Shown here one piece after another: positions 44,086 through 59,000 of a stretch of 64,000 nucleotides of DNA; the stretch's first letter is position 1; the number at the start of each line of letters is the position of its first letter. Made by a program: the position numbers and the translations under genes. Where the stretch lies: assembly GCF_037975245.1 (NCBI RefSeq), contig NC_092562.1, positions 26,339,054 to 26,403,053 of the forward strand. Reading direction: 5' to 3'. Origin of the DNA: Apostichopus japonicus. Lineage: Eukaryota; Echinodermata; Holothuroidea; Aspidochirotida; Stichopodidae. Below the pieces are notes generated by a model. That model ran no database searches. It was not told the DNA's origin and saw only the letters and a list, made by a program, of their open reading frames with translations.

Positions 44086-47000
44086 CTGAAATAAAAAAAA
44101 GGAAAAATTTAGAAAAAAAAATTAACACTCCTTGTTTGTTGTAGGTCCTAAACTGACTGAATTTATCGTGTTTAAACTCAATCTTCAAACGTATCAATCA
44201 TAACGAGAAGAATAATCAGTAAGAATAAAAAACATAAATGTTCTCTAGGTTTCCAACAATATATGTAGGCTTCAATGTCATGTTTCTTAAGTAGTTTAAC
44301 ATGTATGCTAAACATAACTCTATGATAGCAAGCTACACATTAAAATACTAACCTGTGATAGCATGAAGTTTACATTTTTCCTTCTCAATTTCTGCACAGC
44401 CAGGTATACATCACAAGCGCCTTCTTTCTCCAGACATTGAATTTGAGTTTTAGCTGTAACATACACAGCACTGACACCAACTCCATTTCTGAAATGAGAT
44501 TTACAAAAGACCAATTTGTTCTCCTGACTGTCTACGCATTTTGCAGTGGTTAGTAATACTTTAAATTCTGAATTACTGCTAAATAATTGTGTATGCATTC
44601 TAAACATTCATTGTCCAAACCAGTTTATTAAAACACCACTAAACATTTCATTTACTAGCATCTTGTGCAAAGCAGTACTGTAAAGTTTTTTCAACTTTCA
44701 ACATGTTCAACAATTAAATTTGCTATGATTTATCCAAAAATATTAGCTTTTATTTCTTCCAGCTACTTAATATACAAATAAGTAAAGATACATACAAACA
44801 GTGGATAACTGTAGGACCAGATGTTATGTTTCTAGTTGACTGTATGAAATCTACCATCTTAGGGAGAGCTTCATCATCACCAAGAAATGCTTCAAAAGTC
44901 AAGTGATTCACAGTAACTGGATCCTGAGAAAACAAGTAAATAATATACAATTTAGAAGATGTTCCTAAGATATTTTCAATGCAATATGAAATCAGTTAGG
45001 TAAACTATTTAAGTAGAAAGCAATGAGAACCATTTAAGAATACTAAAAGTAAACCGGATTTGAACAAAGATGATCAAGGATGTTCATAAATTAGTCTTAT
45101 TTCATTGATTTCACAGATGTACCTCATGCTCATAGTCTTGGTGAATGACTTCAAATGTCTGTGTTTTCAACAGATCTTGACTTTCAGTGTTAACACACTT
45201 CACTGTGATGGATCCATAAGTGATCAACCCAGCATCTGGCCAATACTTTGCAGCTGTCTGTAGAATAACACAATGAAGATAAAAATACAATAAAAATACC
45301 TAACCATCTTATGAGTTCGATGCTATTTATAATAAGAACTATTGAAATAAATAAAGTGTTTTATGGTCAACAAGATGCATTACTATATTTAATTTTATTG
45401 CAAAACAAATCCTCAGATGAAACTTCTAGATCTGCACATCAAAAAAGAAAAAAAGAATTAAAACACAAATATTGTTGAGATGCCATAGTAAATACAAAAT
45501 TAATTTTTTAAGCATTTTCAGATGATATATCAATTCCTTCATCCCCCAAAACGACACTAAAAAGTACTGCAATATAAGCTCTTTGAAGGATAAAGTGTGA
45601 CTCATCGCTCCCAAACGTGAGTGCTGTGGATCAACGCGGTCAGGAAGATTGGACTGATCCTTTCTTTTGTGTTTTTTTTTTATATTGCTGTGACGCAAAC
45701 TATTGCATTCTCAATGTATATGGGGATTTGGGTGGGTGAAACTACCAATTAATGTGCTTTTAAACTGATTTTGAATTCTAAACGGTACAGCAATAAAATT
45801 CAAAACAATTACACACAAACGATTAAACAGTGCGTAGTTACAGTCCCCTATACTAGGCGCTACCACGCGGGCGTCTACAATAGCGTCTCTCGAGGTTGGG
45901 CAAGAAGGTCGATATTTTCTTACGAAGACTCTCATTTATTACCTCTAGGTCCGATTGAAAACTTAAACCAATCACAATAATTTTTATATGCACAGAATCT
46001 GTCACTCATTTGTAATGCATATTCAATTTAGACAAAGAGGAGGGCCAGTGTTTTAGAGACACAATTGAACTTTCAAAAATGGGAGTTTCAAAAGCCAGAC
46101 GACGCTACATGTTGCCATGTGTGTTTTACGTGTGACTTGGTTTTCAAAAGTTACGTAGCTCTACATTTTTAACCCCAAAGTCCAATTGTGCCATGCTAAA
46201 TAGAAACTAGAAAACAACTGAGATATGAAGAGATTAATTCCACCTTTTTAAAGCTGTTTTAGACAAAGTGTAATGAAATGAGGAAAGAACTGTTATCGGT
46301 GAAGAAAAACATGGCCTAACAGTAAGTCAACGGGGGGTGTGGGTAGTAACTGTTGTGACTTTCCGCCGCTGCATAAGCAAGAGCGCTTGGGAATTGATAT
46401 GTTTAATGATGCAGACAGATAAAGTGACATATTTTAACAAAGCTAACTTGCTTGCATTAAATTTCTTGGCAAAGTATTTCATCTGGTTTTACAAACCTTG
46501 TTAGCTGTGCTCATATCTTTCAGCATGATAATGGTACTGCATTTGTTATCATAGACAAGTCTCCAAAAATCTTCCAAGATTGAAGCCAGAGGATGTTGCG
46601 TCAAAATTATAGACCCATCATTCTTTATTAAAGATAGAAATCATTATATTTTGTACAAGAAACTAAGGCACACAAGAAGCAAAAGATTTGAAACAAGCAT
46701 TTTCAAATAGAAAAAAAAACACCTAAAGATGTTTTTAAACAAACACATGTTGACTAGTTTAAGTTGAGGCACCTAATTTAAATGGCTGGACTACTCAGTC
46801 TACCACATATAATTTGTAGTCAGTTCCTCTGATGTAACACAAACACAAAACTCAATAGTAGACTATGAGACTTTGAAGGCATCATATCACAATTATATGG
46901 AGCATCAACAATTCGTCAGGGACTAATACATTGTTGAATGTACCCAAAGGGTCATGAGTTATCATATAACAGTTTTGGTTGTATTCTTTACACTGATAAA

Positions 47001-50000
47001 CAGAACAATGGGTTAATTGATATAAACTTTTAGGACAGCTGATTTCATCATCCAGTTTAAAAGTATTTCACATGATTAAATTAAGGATATCTGAATATCT
47101 TGAAATTCAGAATACCTGTCAAAGCACCTGTATTCAAAACTACAATCAAATCCTGCTAAATCATCTAGCTTAAATGATATACAAGATATTGAGATTCGGT
47201 TTTCAATTAAACTTGCAGAATATTTTCTCTTCCATGGAAGTGAAACCTTATCTACTACTAGGGTAAATGGTTAAATATACATCTTAAAACCCCATCATTA
47301 TACATCGACATGAAGTAACCGATCTCTACTCTACTATCGTATTTGGTACTATATTCAGACAAAGGACGCATAGTACAAACATCACGTGAGCCTTGAGCTG
47401 CTTGCCTTAATTATAATATAGAGTCCAGGAAAATGGTTTACTGTGCAGGCCAATGTGTAGGCTCAAATGCAATGCTTTCTGCTTACATGCGGGATCTTAA
47501 CCTAGAATACCATCAACATTTACAAGATTTTAGAATACCATTAGTTTAGGCAAAGCTTGTGAATAAATCTTCATGTATAGATATACCAACCTCTAACTTG
47601 GTAGCATTAATATAATCATTGCTGCCAAGAGAAACACCATTTGACTTTAAGACTGGTCTGTAGGAGTCAACTGTAAAGAATTCAATAAATCATCTAAGAC
47701 AAAATTTGAGCAAATTCTGAATTTGCTGGATACTTTTATGATGGCAAATCAGTCTGAATAAACAAATACATTTTCCATTGTCATTGTAGACAAAGTTTGA
47801 AGCAAATTTAATCCCGTATTCATTGATTTTTTATCTATTTAAACATTTGATAACAACAATATAACAGCTATGTCCAAATTATTGTGCTACAGTAAACACA
47901 GAACCATCAGCCTCATATGCCATGCTAGCAAAGTGATGCTAAAAGTCCTATTACATAGGCTGAAACCCCAAGCTGAAGTAATCATCGCCGAAGAGCAAGC
48001 TTGTTTCCGTAGTCGAAGGAGCACCACATAGCAGATTTTCAACCTACCAGTCCTGTGTGAAAAATATAGACAGCATCAACAAGACATCTATCATGTCTTT
48101 ATCGACTTCAAAACAGCATTGGACAGGGCATGGCATGAGTCGTTATGGGCCACAATGAAGAAATACAGTATGGGCCAGAAGCTGATCCAAACTATCAAGC
48201 AGCTATACACCAAAGCCAGCAGTGCAGTACTTCTACAAGGCGTAGTTGGAGACTGGTTCCATATGTCGGTCGGAGTCCGCCAGGGCTGCCTACTGTCACC
48301 CACACTGTTCAACATCTTCTTAGAACATATCATGACAGATGCCCTTGAAAATCATAATGGCACAGTCAGTATTGGAGGAAGAAACATCACAAATCTCATT
48401 GACGGGCTTGCTGGTAACGAGGACGAACTTGCCAACCTTGTGAGCTGCCTGGATGACACATCAAGAAAGTATGGCATGGAGATCAGTGCCGGGAAGACCA
48501 AGCTGATGACAAACAGCACAACTCCACAAGGAATATCGTGGCCAGTGGACAACAACTGGAGACAGTAAATCAGTTCAAGTATCTTGGAGCCATCATCAGT
48601 GAGGAGGGCTCAATGGCAGAGGTCCTGGCAAGAGCTGCAAAGACAGCCGCAGCATTGGCAAAGCTCAAACCAATCTGGAACGACAGGAACATCTCCCTCA
48701 GGTCCAAGTTGAAGCTCTTGCATGCAATTGTACTGTCGATGTTCCTGTATGCATGTGAGTCATGGACCCTTACTGCCGAGCTGCAAAAGAAGATCCAAGC
48801 AGTGGAAATGAGATGCACCAGAAGAGTCCTTGGCATCTCATACACCGACCACATCACAAATGAGGAAGTACGCAGAACCGTCAAGCAACACATCGCCAAC
48901 TACGAAGACCTACTGACCACAGTCAAGAAAAAAAAACTGAGATGGTATGGGCATTTGACAAGAACTGCAGACGGGCTGTTGAAGACCATCCTCCAAGGCA
49001 CGGTACAGGGGAAGAGAAGACGGGGCAGACGGAGGAAGAGATGGACCGACAACATCAAGGAGTGGACTGGCATGAACTTTGCTACAACCCAGGCTCTTGC
49101 CCACGACCGACAGAAATGGAAGCGGCTGATGAGTTCTCCATTGCAGCGTCCCTATGACCCTGGCGGGTTACGGGACCAGTAAGCAGTAATTAAGTAAACA
49201 CAAACCATTTTCCACACCTTAATAGGTTATTACACTTGAAATTGGCGAAAGAACTTAAAGTGTAGTAAGAAAACAATGATTTTCATCATACCAGTAAATA
49301 TAAAGAAAAATTTGGAATGAAGCATTTTGTATAGTTTTCTTAATAAAGTGCCTAAGACAATTAAAAGGCAAATACTGAATTAAGAGGCATATTTAGACTG
49401 TAATTACGATTTGTATAAGGAGCTTAAAACGGAAGGTTGTGCTAACAAATAATAATCAACTCAAAATTTCCAGTACTTAATAGGTAAGGGGACTGACCCT
49501 TCACGGGGGAGCCAGCAGAGAATGAAGGATTTTATGAAAGAGACAGTGTGGCTTTTAGGTCACTGAAGCGGACTCATTTGTAGGGGTGGAGGTTCTCCTC
49601 CGGAAATAAATGAGACGTTATATAGTGCATACAAGTTAGGTCTTTTGAAGTAGCCATAAATGCAAGGTTTTACTAATAAATACTGTTTATGATGCTAAAA
49701 GGAAGAGAGGGGTCCTATTCTCCCTCAACAAAATAAAAAAAGTTCCCTGACTAAATTTTCCCAACAACAGACAATCGGAGGAGGAACCAAAGTCCCCCTG
49801 GCCTTCCCCCTTTGCGCATGCCATTGATTGAAGGCTTTGTACATACAAGGAATGATCCCAGGAAATCTGTTTTTGTAGGCATTCTCTTGGGATTCTCCCA
49901 TCTGCTGCTGCTGTGGCATGGTAAGTTTTTGGATCTTTGTCAGTGCCTGAGGGAGAAAGTAAGAAAAAATATTGATAATATCAAGAAACATGACATTCAC

Positions 50001-53000
50001 AAGTCAGTAAGCTAAAAATGTATTTGATGATTATTCTACAAATTAACAACCTCAGCAGAGACATTATTAGTGTCCATTGGTTTAACTATAAGATGTTTCT
50101 TACAATGTTTCTTATGATTGTACAGGAAGAATGAGAGCTGGGAATAATGCTATGAACTTGTCTTTAGTGAGATGTTTGTAACTGTTCTGTAAGTGTACTG
50201 TACTGAATCACACGTAACCACTGATGACTGGTGAATGTGTTAATATAAGTTACAGTAAATCCGTTTGTCCGTCCGTCCATCCATCTATCTAACAAAGATT
50301 CAATTGTTCACTTCCTGCTGCAAGTTGTCTGATGTAAATATATATCTATATATAGAACAAGAACTGTTCATCATGGAACTAAGAAAAAATTATTGTAGCA
50401 ATTCTAATGGAGTATAATTTGTCCTATGTATGATTAATTTGTCTTTTGACATATTATTGAAACTTACAACTTTACCTAACAGGATCCTAGAAACAGATTA
50501 ATGGATATGTGTTGACATACACGTATTCACAGGAATCAGGTAAAGACATTCAATTCAACTTACAGAAAATTCCTGCACAGCTTTACGTTTCAATGTCTGA
50601 TCATCCATGCCCTTAAACTCCTCTGCTAATGTTATTGTTTTCTCTGGTGTAAGCTGAGCCTGCTGCAAGGTGTCGTATATATATAGATACTGCACCTGTT
50701 AAAATTATCATAACTATTTATGAGTTTCCAAACATAAATAAGTTGGAAAATACCAAAGTATATCAGCAGAGTATATTTAAGATGAGGAAACCATATTACA
50801 ATGCTCAATTACTTTTCATTCTCCTTTTGCATGCTGATTAAATACTCAATGGAGCCGTGTTACAGATTAATGGAGTAACTAAGTATTGGACCCTAAATGC
50901 TTTAAACAAACATAAATACTTTTAGATGTATAAAAATGAACAAACTACAAATTTGGAGGATTATCAGCAATTCATGCTATGTTCTAATTAGGTCCCTTTT
51001 TGAATTAATGATGATTTTAAATTACATTAAAGTGAATAAATTAAAGTAACTTTAACATCATTTCATAAAAACAGAAAACTTCAAGTTACATTTAGTGCAT
51101 TGCAGCAGTAAAGCACATTTTACCCAATAGCAAGTCTCACTAAACTTTAAGAAAACATATTTTCCCAAGCACAAAAACTGCAAATTTATTACTTTAGTAA
51201 ATTTGAATTTATTACTAAATCACAAACCCGGGTAAGGACCATGTCCATTCTGTCTTCTCTCAGATTTTTAATGGCATTATAGATGCTGATCGTGCTGTTA
51301 GATCTTAGCACATCCACCAGTTGGTACAGGGCTAGAAAAGTACCTGTCGATCCACTCCCATCTCTGTTAAAAATTCATTGCCGAATTACTAATTGCAAAT
51401 TCAGCTCGATGTAAACATTCATGATAAACATCTTTATAATCTATCTTCACTTCACTGTTTCAAATAGTAGTTATTGTCTGTTTTGCTACGATGGAAAAGT
51501 AGCTTATAGTCAACCATGTAAAGATATCATTTGCAACAAGAAATGGTATCTGCTATTTTATATTTATTAATCATATTTGTTATGTTAACTAATATCTGTA
51601 AGTGATGAAAATTGTAAAACACAAGGAGTGTTCCTAATATTATACCATATAAAAGAATTTGACAATGCAAATTGTGGTATGAAAATTTACATATTATTTT
51701 CATGTAGGTCTGAATCCTAAACTTTCAAGTACATGAGCAGAAAACTTGTTACCTGCAGTGGATGAGCATAGGTGACATCTTTGTCTGCTCTTGCTTCATC
51801 TTCACCTGTTTAATGAAGTCAATCAGGTTTGTGTAATCTTCCGGAACTCCTCCTTGAGGCCAACCGTGAAATTGAAGCTGGTGGACATTTAGAATTTTGT
51901 CATCATGTATCTAGAGAAAAAAACACACATTGTAATGATAAGTGTTACATAACAGAGCTAAAGGTTGGATTTCAAAATAGATAATCCAACTACATATGAC
52001 AAAAACTAATGACTAATGTAAACAAAGAAACATGTTTGTGTGTAAAGCATGTATCACATCCACTATATGGTAGCATGCATCTGTATTAATTTGTTGTTTG
52101 AGGACAAACTTCATGATAACAAGAATGATGCATGTCACAAAGAAGGGATAGGACTGCCAAAACAGGCCTCAATTCTTTAGTAACAACGTTTGAGCTTTTA
52201 TATGAAGTACGTAACCTCTGCCATGATATATAAACACCTGTGGAATCCTTTATCTACCTGCAGCTGTGTTTATCACAGTGTAAAACACTCACAAAAAAGA
52301 AACAAAACATGATCATGTGTGAAAAACATGAATTTGTGGAACAAAATTTAGATCTAAAATGGCAAGTCATTGTGTTTCTTTGTGTAATTCATGTAAAACT
52401 GTATGGAAAATGGATCTTGACACATTAAACAAAATGATAAAATGTACGTTTTGACATATAGCAAATCTAATGCAACTTAACAGAAGCGTAAGGTAGTGTT
52501 TGCAACTGCGTAATTCCTGTACACTATTAAAAAACCAGAATAATCTGTCTACTTTACAATGACTCACTGAAAGTAGACATAAGGGATATGTACATCAACA
52601 CAATATCAATATTTCACTCACGTCACTGATTATCTTCAGCTTTCTGTTCGTGTATGTTTGATGATTGGTTGTCTCCTGCAAAAACACGTTCAACTCACCG
52701 AACGCCTCAGAAGTTTTCACTTTCTTAGGCCAATAGCTATAAACATCTTCATCCTTAGACAAGACAAAGGATATACAAAATGAAACATAATATAAAGATT
52801 CTCTGGAGTATACTAGGTGAATTCCTACTGCAATGTTTTAATTTGTTTTAATTCTATATCAGCACAAGGAAATAATGTTCTTCACACGCCCTTAATAAAT
52901 CTAGTAATCGTAGTAATATTAAGAAAACTTGAAACTGAAATTCAAAGTGCATGTGATTGAGACTATGCTGGAATTTTGAGCACATGAAGGAAGTTGATTG

Positions 53001-56000
53001 GATGTGAAGTTAATTTCAGATTAATTAGCCGCTTTTCAACCTAAGAATTATGAAAATGCTAAAAATTAAATTGACAGTACGTTGCTCATGATACAGTGTA
53101 GTCCAGCCTATGTTAGTTGCAAACAAATAACTGTAATTGATTGTCATATCTAACAATATTTTCATGAAATGACATATTCAATCAGGTGTTTATATGTATC
53201 CAGTTCATATTATATCAAGGCATTTGTTAAATGAATTTGATTAAAAGTCTAACATATCAATGACTTATGTTGCAATCTAAAATTAAACATTTTACCGACC
53301 TGTCAACCAGCATGACTAATGTCCTGACATCTTGTTGCCAAATTATTCTCCAAAATTGTTCTGAAAGACCTTTACTCTGAGGTCCTAGGAATAAATTAAG
53401 AAGTATTGATAACGAAAGGCATTGAATGTTATTATTACAAAAAACACAGCAACTTAACTGTTTGTAAATAATATGCTCACAATTATTTCCAGAAGAATAT
53501 GCTTAGTACTAAATGGTCAACTGTTCTGCAACATGTTTTCATGTCATATCTTCAGAAGTTAACATCTGGTTATGTTATAGTGTCAGATGTACAATGACAT
53601 TGTCCATTATTAGTATTGGTACTACCCATCTATATTGTGGTGGCAGTTATTAACATTTTAGTTCTGATTGCTCCACCAAAGACTAACGGCACAAGATAGT
53701 TTTGAAAGTAAGGTTCATGGGTTACACCTACTTTAAGTGTTGGCTAAAATGAAAGTTGAAGTACTTTGTTGATTAAATCCCCTTAAAGTAACATATTCAA
53801 CTGATATAGGGGTCCATAGTTCAGTTAAAATTCCAAAACTTACTGGTTTGGATATTTACGAGTGACAAGCTTACCTGTCTCCCCACAACCTTAGCACACT
53901 CATTCTACCGCGCCTAGAATGTCTTGGTAATCTTTTCACACTATGCACCCTCTGTGACCGGGCTTCACGGGTCACTGCCCTTCCTTCTCATGAGACCAAA
54001 GCCCCTCCAAAGTGGTCTCTGCCTTGGAGTCAAGTAGTAGTCCTTCCTGACAAAATGGGAGGGCTACCCCCCAACTCCTAGCCTAACATCGAATTTCTGA
54101 AGCTTCCAACGGGAGGGGTAGTACTCTCCGCCCTGTGGGGAGGTTGGGGGACTACCCTCTATGACCCCGTACACGCCTGTACCCCTTAGCTCTAACAAAG
54201 GAGACCTAAGGTAGCAGAAGATACTCTACAAGTCAAGTCAGTGCGAATGCTTCTCCGTCCGGCTGTGTTCCAACCCCCTCGGGGGAGGGAGGCGGAAATG
54301 GAGACAGGTAAGCTCGTCACTCGTAAATATCCAAACCAGTAAGTTTTGGAATATTTACTTCGCTCCTCGCTTACCTCTCTCCCCACAACCTTAGCACCGA
54401 GTGGCACCGCCCCGATGGTGGGAGGCCCGAGGGTGGGACCTAGTACCCGCCGGACCTCGCATCACCGCGCTAAAAATGCCGCCTCGGCTTGTAATGAGTC
54501 TGAAAGGTAACAGGCGACGAACATCGTTGGTGTCCGCCAAGCTGCTGCCTTAAGGATGTCCTCTATTGGGACTCCTGCAAAGAGAGATGTCGAGGCCGCT
54601 ACTCCTCTAATGTCGTGGGCTCTCGGTGTAGTCGTGCCAACTGCGAAGGGTCGAATAATCTCTGTCAGCCACCGAGAAAGGATGTCCTTAGAGGCATCTG
54701 AATAAGGTGCTCTGGGTAGTATGAACAAGGACGTGGTTGTTCCTCTCAGGGATTGAGTCTTTTTTATGTACCACTTGAGAGCCCTGAATGGGCACCACAG
54801 TTTGTCCCCCGGCAGGAAGGATAGGACCTAGTTCTTGGCTATGAAGGACGAATCGGGAACCATTCTCACCCCGTGGTTCTCAAACATGATATGGTTCTGT
54901 TTCGTAGACAGAGCATGGAGACAGCTCCTTCTTCTTGCTGACGCGAGGGGGATCAGGAAAAGGGTTTTCTTAGTAAGGGCTGCCAGTGAGGCTGAAGCCA
55001 ATGGTTCGTACGATGATTTAGTGAGTGCCTGCAGTATTGCTGATAGACTCCACGAAGGTTGATCCGTCTGATCCGAGGACACTTGTTTGCCATCCCCCTG
55101 ATGAGCTGGGCGATGTCCCCGTTGTTGCCTGGGGTTGACCCATCTGCAAAGCCGTGGTGGATAGCAGTAATTGCCGACCTGTAGTTCTTGATGGTTGCTT
55201 GCCCTCCTCGAAGAGGGAGTAAAGGAAGTCTAACACTTGTGCCAAAGAGGTCTCAGCTGGCAGTACCTGTCTGTTCTGGCACCATTCCCCGAATTTTCGT
55301 AGTCGGGAGTCGTAAGTTGCCACGGTTGATGTTCTCCTGGCGTTAGCTGCCACAGCGGCAGCCGCCTCCAAAAAACCCCTCTATCGGAGGGAAGTCCTGA
55401 CAACTTCCAAGCAACTAATTGTAGACCCTAGATGTCTGGGTGGTTGAGGGTCCCCCATCTTTGGGACAGCAGATGGGGTGTGTCCGGTAGGATCGCTGGG
55501 GTGTCCATTAGGAGTTGTTAGATATCCTCTGCCCCCTCTGGCTTGTTTTGAATCTATCTGATGAACGGAATTCAGGTTTAGCCAGAGTGCCTCTACGTGA
55601 GACTTCTTCCTGTAACTTCTGTTGGAAGTTGCCAGCGAACAGATCATCTCCAAGGGAGGGTAAGGCTAACATCCTTGCCTTGGCTTTCACCAATGGCCAG
55701 CGAATGGAGGATACAACATTCTCCCTTCTGGCCTTCACTGAACGTGTGGCGACTCGAGCGAACAGGTCGAACGCCGGTTGACCAGTTTCGTTTCTGGACA
55801 CATGGTTGTCGACCAAGGGGAGCTGCTGGTGGTGTCTCATCAGTACCTCCGCGGTGAGCATGAGGAAGGAGGTAAACTTCATCCTGGAGCGTGCAGCTAC
55901 GTCCACGTCGACCAGTAGCTCATCTAACTTCTTCTGGTTAGGGTTTCTGAAGATACGTGCAAATGAGGATCCTTGTTCCGACCTCAGCTTTTCTTTAGCC

Positions 56001-59000
56001 TCCTGTGGAAAGGATGGCGTTTGAAGAGGGCTTTCCAAGCGTCATCTGGAACCCTCATGGATCGTTCTGATTTGGCTGAAAACGCAGTCCATCTCTTCAT
56101 ATCTGCGATCGCCTCGAACCTATCATAGCACAAGGCGTCGACTGGCATGGTGGATCTTGGTCGGTTTGTGACCTCCCCTAGCCGTCAGTTTTGAGACCTG
56201 AGTTGGTTTGGATGGCATGTCAGGTGACTGTTCGAAACTGGGTGTTTCCGGAAGATGTCCGCCGTCCGCATCGTGAGTTTCGGATGCAATGTACCTCCTG
56301 CCATGGGGATTTCCTCCTCCTCGAGGCTACCTGTGAATTCGTCCTCTAGGGACTCGAACTCCAGGGGATCATCGGTTTCGTCTTCCAATCCCGAGAGGTT
56401 TACAGAGGCTCTGCAGTCAAGAGTGTCCTCACCGAGAATGCCTGCCTCCGGTTCCTGGGTCGGTGTTGGCACCGGGACCGCAATGGTCGTGGTTGCTACC
56501 CTCCGGCTCCCAACTTCTGTCTACGCTCCGGCTCTCTGTTGCTCTCTCTCCGAGAGCGGTTTCAGGAGGCCTGTTAGTTGGGCCAGCCACACTGGTTCTT
56601 CCTCGTGGCGTTGTTTGTGGGGCCGATACTTCCTCTTTGCCCTTCTGTAGCCATCGTCGAAGGAGTCAGATGATTGGTCTGAGGCTGGTGACCATCTCCT
56701 CCTGGGAGATCGGGACCGTGATCTGGTGCGTTCCCGTCTGGCTGGTTTGTGTGTGGTATCTCTTCCTCTGCTGTCGTGGTCTGGGATCCAAGCAGGGGGT
56801 CGTATTGGCTGTCGCTCTCATTCCCCGCTCCGGGACCGGCTCTGGTTTTTCAGCGACCCTCCGGCCGCAGGTTCTCTGTTGTGCATCCCGGACTGGGCTT
56901 TCCGGTGCCTGTGGCACCTGCCTCTCCATAGGAGTGCTCCTTTGCGACACGGCTTGGGAAGCTCTCTCGGGGCTGGTGGTGCCGGACTTCTTCCTGGGCA
57001 ATTTTTTCTTGGCCGGAGCCTTGCCCTTTTCCTTGCCTTTCCTAGAAACCAAAAGTGGACGAAATCCGATGGAAAAAAAATCCGCTTGAAAATTTGCGAT
57101 CTAGACTCTTTGGTTGGAAGAATGAGAAGGGAGGGCAGTGACCCGTGAGCCGGGTCACAAAGGGTGCAGGGTGTTAAAAGGTTACCAGGACATTCTAGGC
57201 GCGGTAGAATAAGTGTGCTAAGGTTGTGGGAGACAGGTAAGCGAGGAGCGAAGTAATTTAGCTAGTTTGCCATTTAATGTAGCTAAATTTATCATTTTCA
57301 AATATGATAGTATTCACAAACTTCATAGTTCTAATTTTTATGTGTTTTCTTTGACTATTTGATAATTTAATAATAGGATGCACTCTATCATTCTGCAGAC
57401 AATGTTCATCTTATGGTGACAGATCATATTCCACACATTATAAGTTTGTAAATTCTCACTCTCTCAGTATGGTAATAAGAGTTCAAGAATGACACTGAAA
57501 TGTGTTGCAATCAGTCACAAACCTGCTGTGAAGTACAAATATATTGATCAAAGTCATGTTATGATTTGTAAAAATCTCTTTAAAGTAAATTAAGAAACAA
57601 ATAAGTTAGGGTATGAACAGAAGAAAAGTTCTCTTATGCAAATGTGTGGAGAATAACAGTAAAACATGTTCAACAAGAATGGTTTACCTCTTGCAGCTAT
57701 GAACCTTGCTTTCCCATTGCGAGCCTGAAAATGAAATATAGTACTTATTCATATTTTACTTCTATTACCACAAATGGTTCAATTTCATTATAATAATATA
57801 ATAGAAGATGCTATGTGACAAAAACTATCATGCATGAATTCCAAAAGGTGTGAAAACAACTTGTGGTTCATAAGTTGCCTAATCATCCTACAATAAGAAA
57901 CTAATAAAAAGATAAGGATAGCAACCGTAAATTAAGCCATTTATCTGTACTGCTAAAAAGTGTAAAGTACATGAAATTGCATATTATTGATAAATATGGG
58001 AAACTAGCAGCTACAATGTATTTTCTAGCACAACTACTCTGACATAATTTATTCATTATCTGCCCTTAAAGTGTAGTCATTTTTCAAATTACTTAGTAGT
58101 GATGGATACTTTACAGCCAACACAAAAGTCATAGAAAAAAAAAGCTTCACCGAGCAACAGTAAAATTTATTTAAAAAAATTCCACTGGCACTACTCTGTA
58201 ATATTGCAAAAATGTTAAGAAGATAATCAAATAAGCACAAAAGATGTAGAAGCTCAGAAATAATACAAACCAACTACCCTTTTGTAATGGATTAAATAAA
58301 ATGTAATGGAGTCCAACGCACCTTAACCATACTGCCAATTTGAACCCTCCTAACCACAATTTATCACAAGTAACATATATTTGTCAAAAGTAGACTTTTA
58401 TCACCAAATAAGATTCATATTATGGTACCATTTCTAATCAATATGACACGATTAATGATGTCATTGGTCTAATTAGGTCTCAAGCTTTACAGAATTCATA
58501 GGCAACAATATTGTTAAACTGTTTAGCACTCAATTAAGTCAATGAAACCCTCTTTTGTAGCTGTAATTTTTTGCTCAGTATTAACAGGAAATGTCACACT
58601 GTTTGCCATAATACACTGTTCATTCATACTTAGTAAAGATTCCTAAATCCTATTGGTCCATTCAGGTCAGCTGACCGTGGTTAATCCTGTGAGTAACGCA
58701 CGGTAAAATTACGGGGCATCACTTTAATAAATCTTTGGTTATATGTAACCAAAAATGTTTTGTTTTATGATTTTTCCCCCACACAAATGGTAGTGTATGA
58801 TTGAACGTGGTTAATCAACGGTCTAGCGTGCGTACTCACATGATTAATGCACTCCGGGTGTTAATGCTATCGCTGGATGCACGAAGGCGGAGCCCGAGTG
58901 CATCGCTTGCATTATCCCCCGATCGTGCATTAATCCTGTGAGTAACGCACGCTAGACCGTTGATTAACCCCTTATTAATTAAAAGCAAGGTTACAGCAAA

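Larger units (their letters stand above)
53832..57256 (-). mobile_element. DIRS-type tyrosine-recombinase retroelement, internally deleted
   Basis: About 3.4 kb in an intron of the RPTP gene. Inverted terminal repeats: 53866-53991 matches the reverse complement of 57122-57249. Each end has its own outer extension, and an internal region at 54301-54400 carries the reverse complement of the left end directly joined to the reverse complement of the right end. That is the internal complementary region that defines DIRS elements and spans the circle junction. Minus-strand coding relics are a tyrosine recombinase (54462-55371) and gag-like frames (55508-57052). No reverse transcriptase or RNase H lies between them, so this looks like an internally deleted, non-autonomous copy. 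No target duplication, as expected for this order. Confidence 0.82.

Noticed and set aside
48091-48899. Minus-strand open frames antisense to the LINE
   Set aside because: Shadows of the reverse-transcriptase reading frames.
52676-52698. GTGAGT...TTTGCAG intron-like stretch inside an RPTP exon
   Set aside because: Only 23 nt, far below any functional intron. Reading through keeps the frame and gives continuous PTP sequence.
56255-57148. Long plus-strand open frames of 130-210 codons across the DIRS element
   Set aside because: They are antisense shadows of the GC-richer gag-like region on the minus strand; no domain and no fit with the element's orientation.
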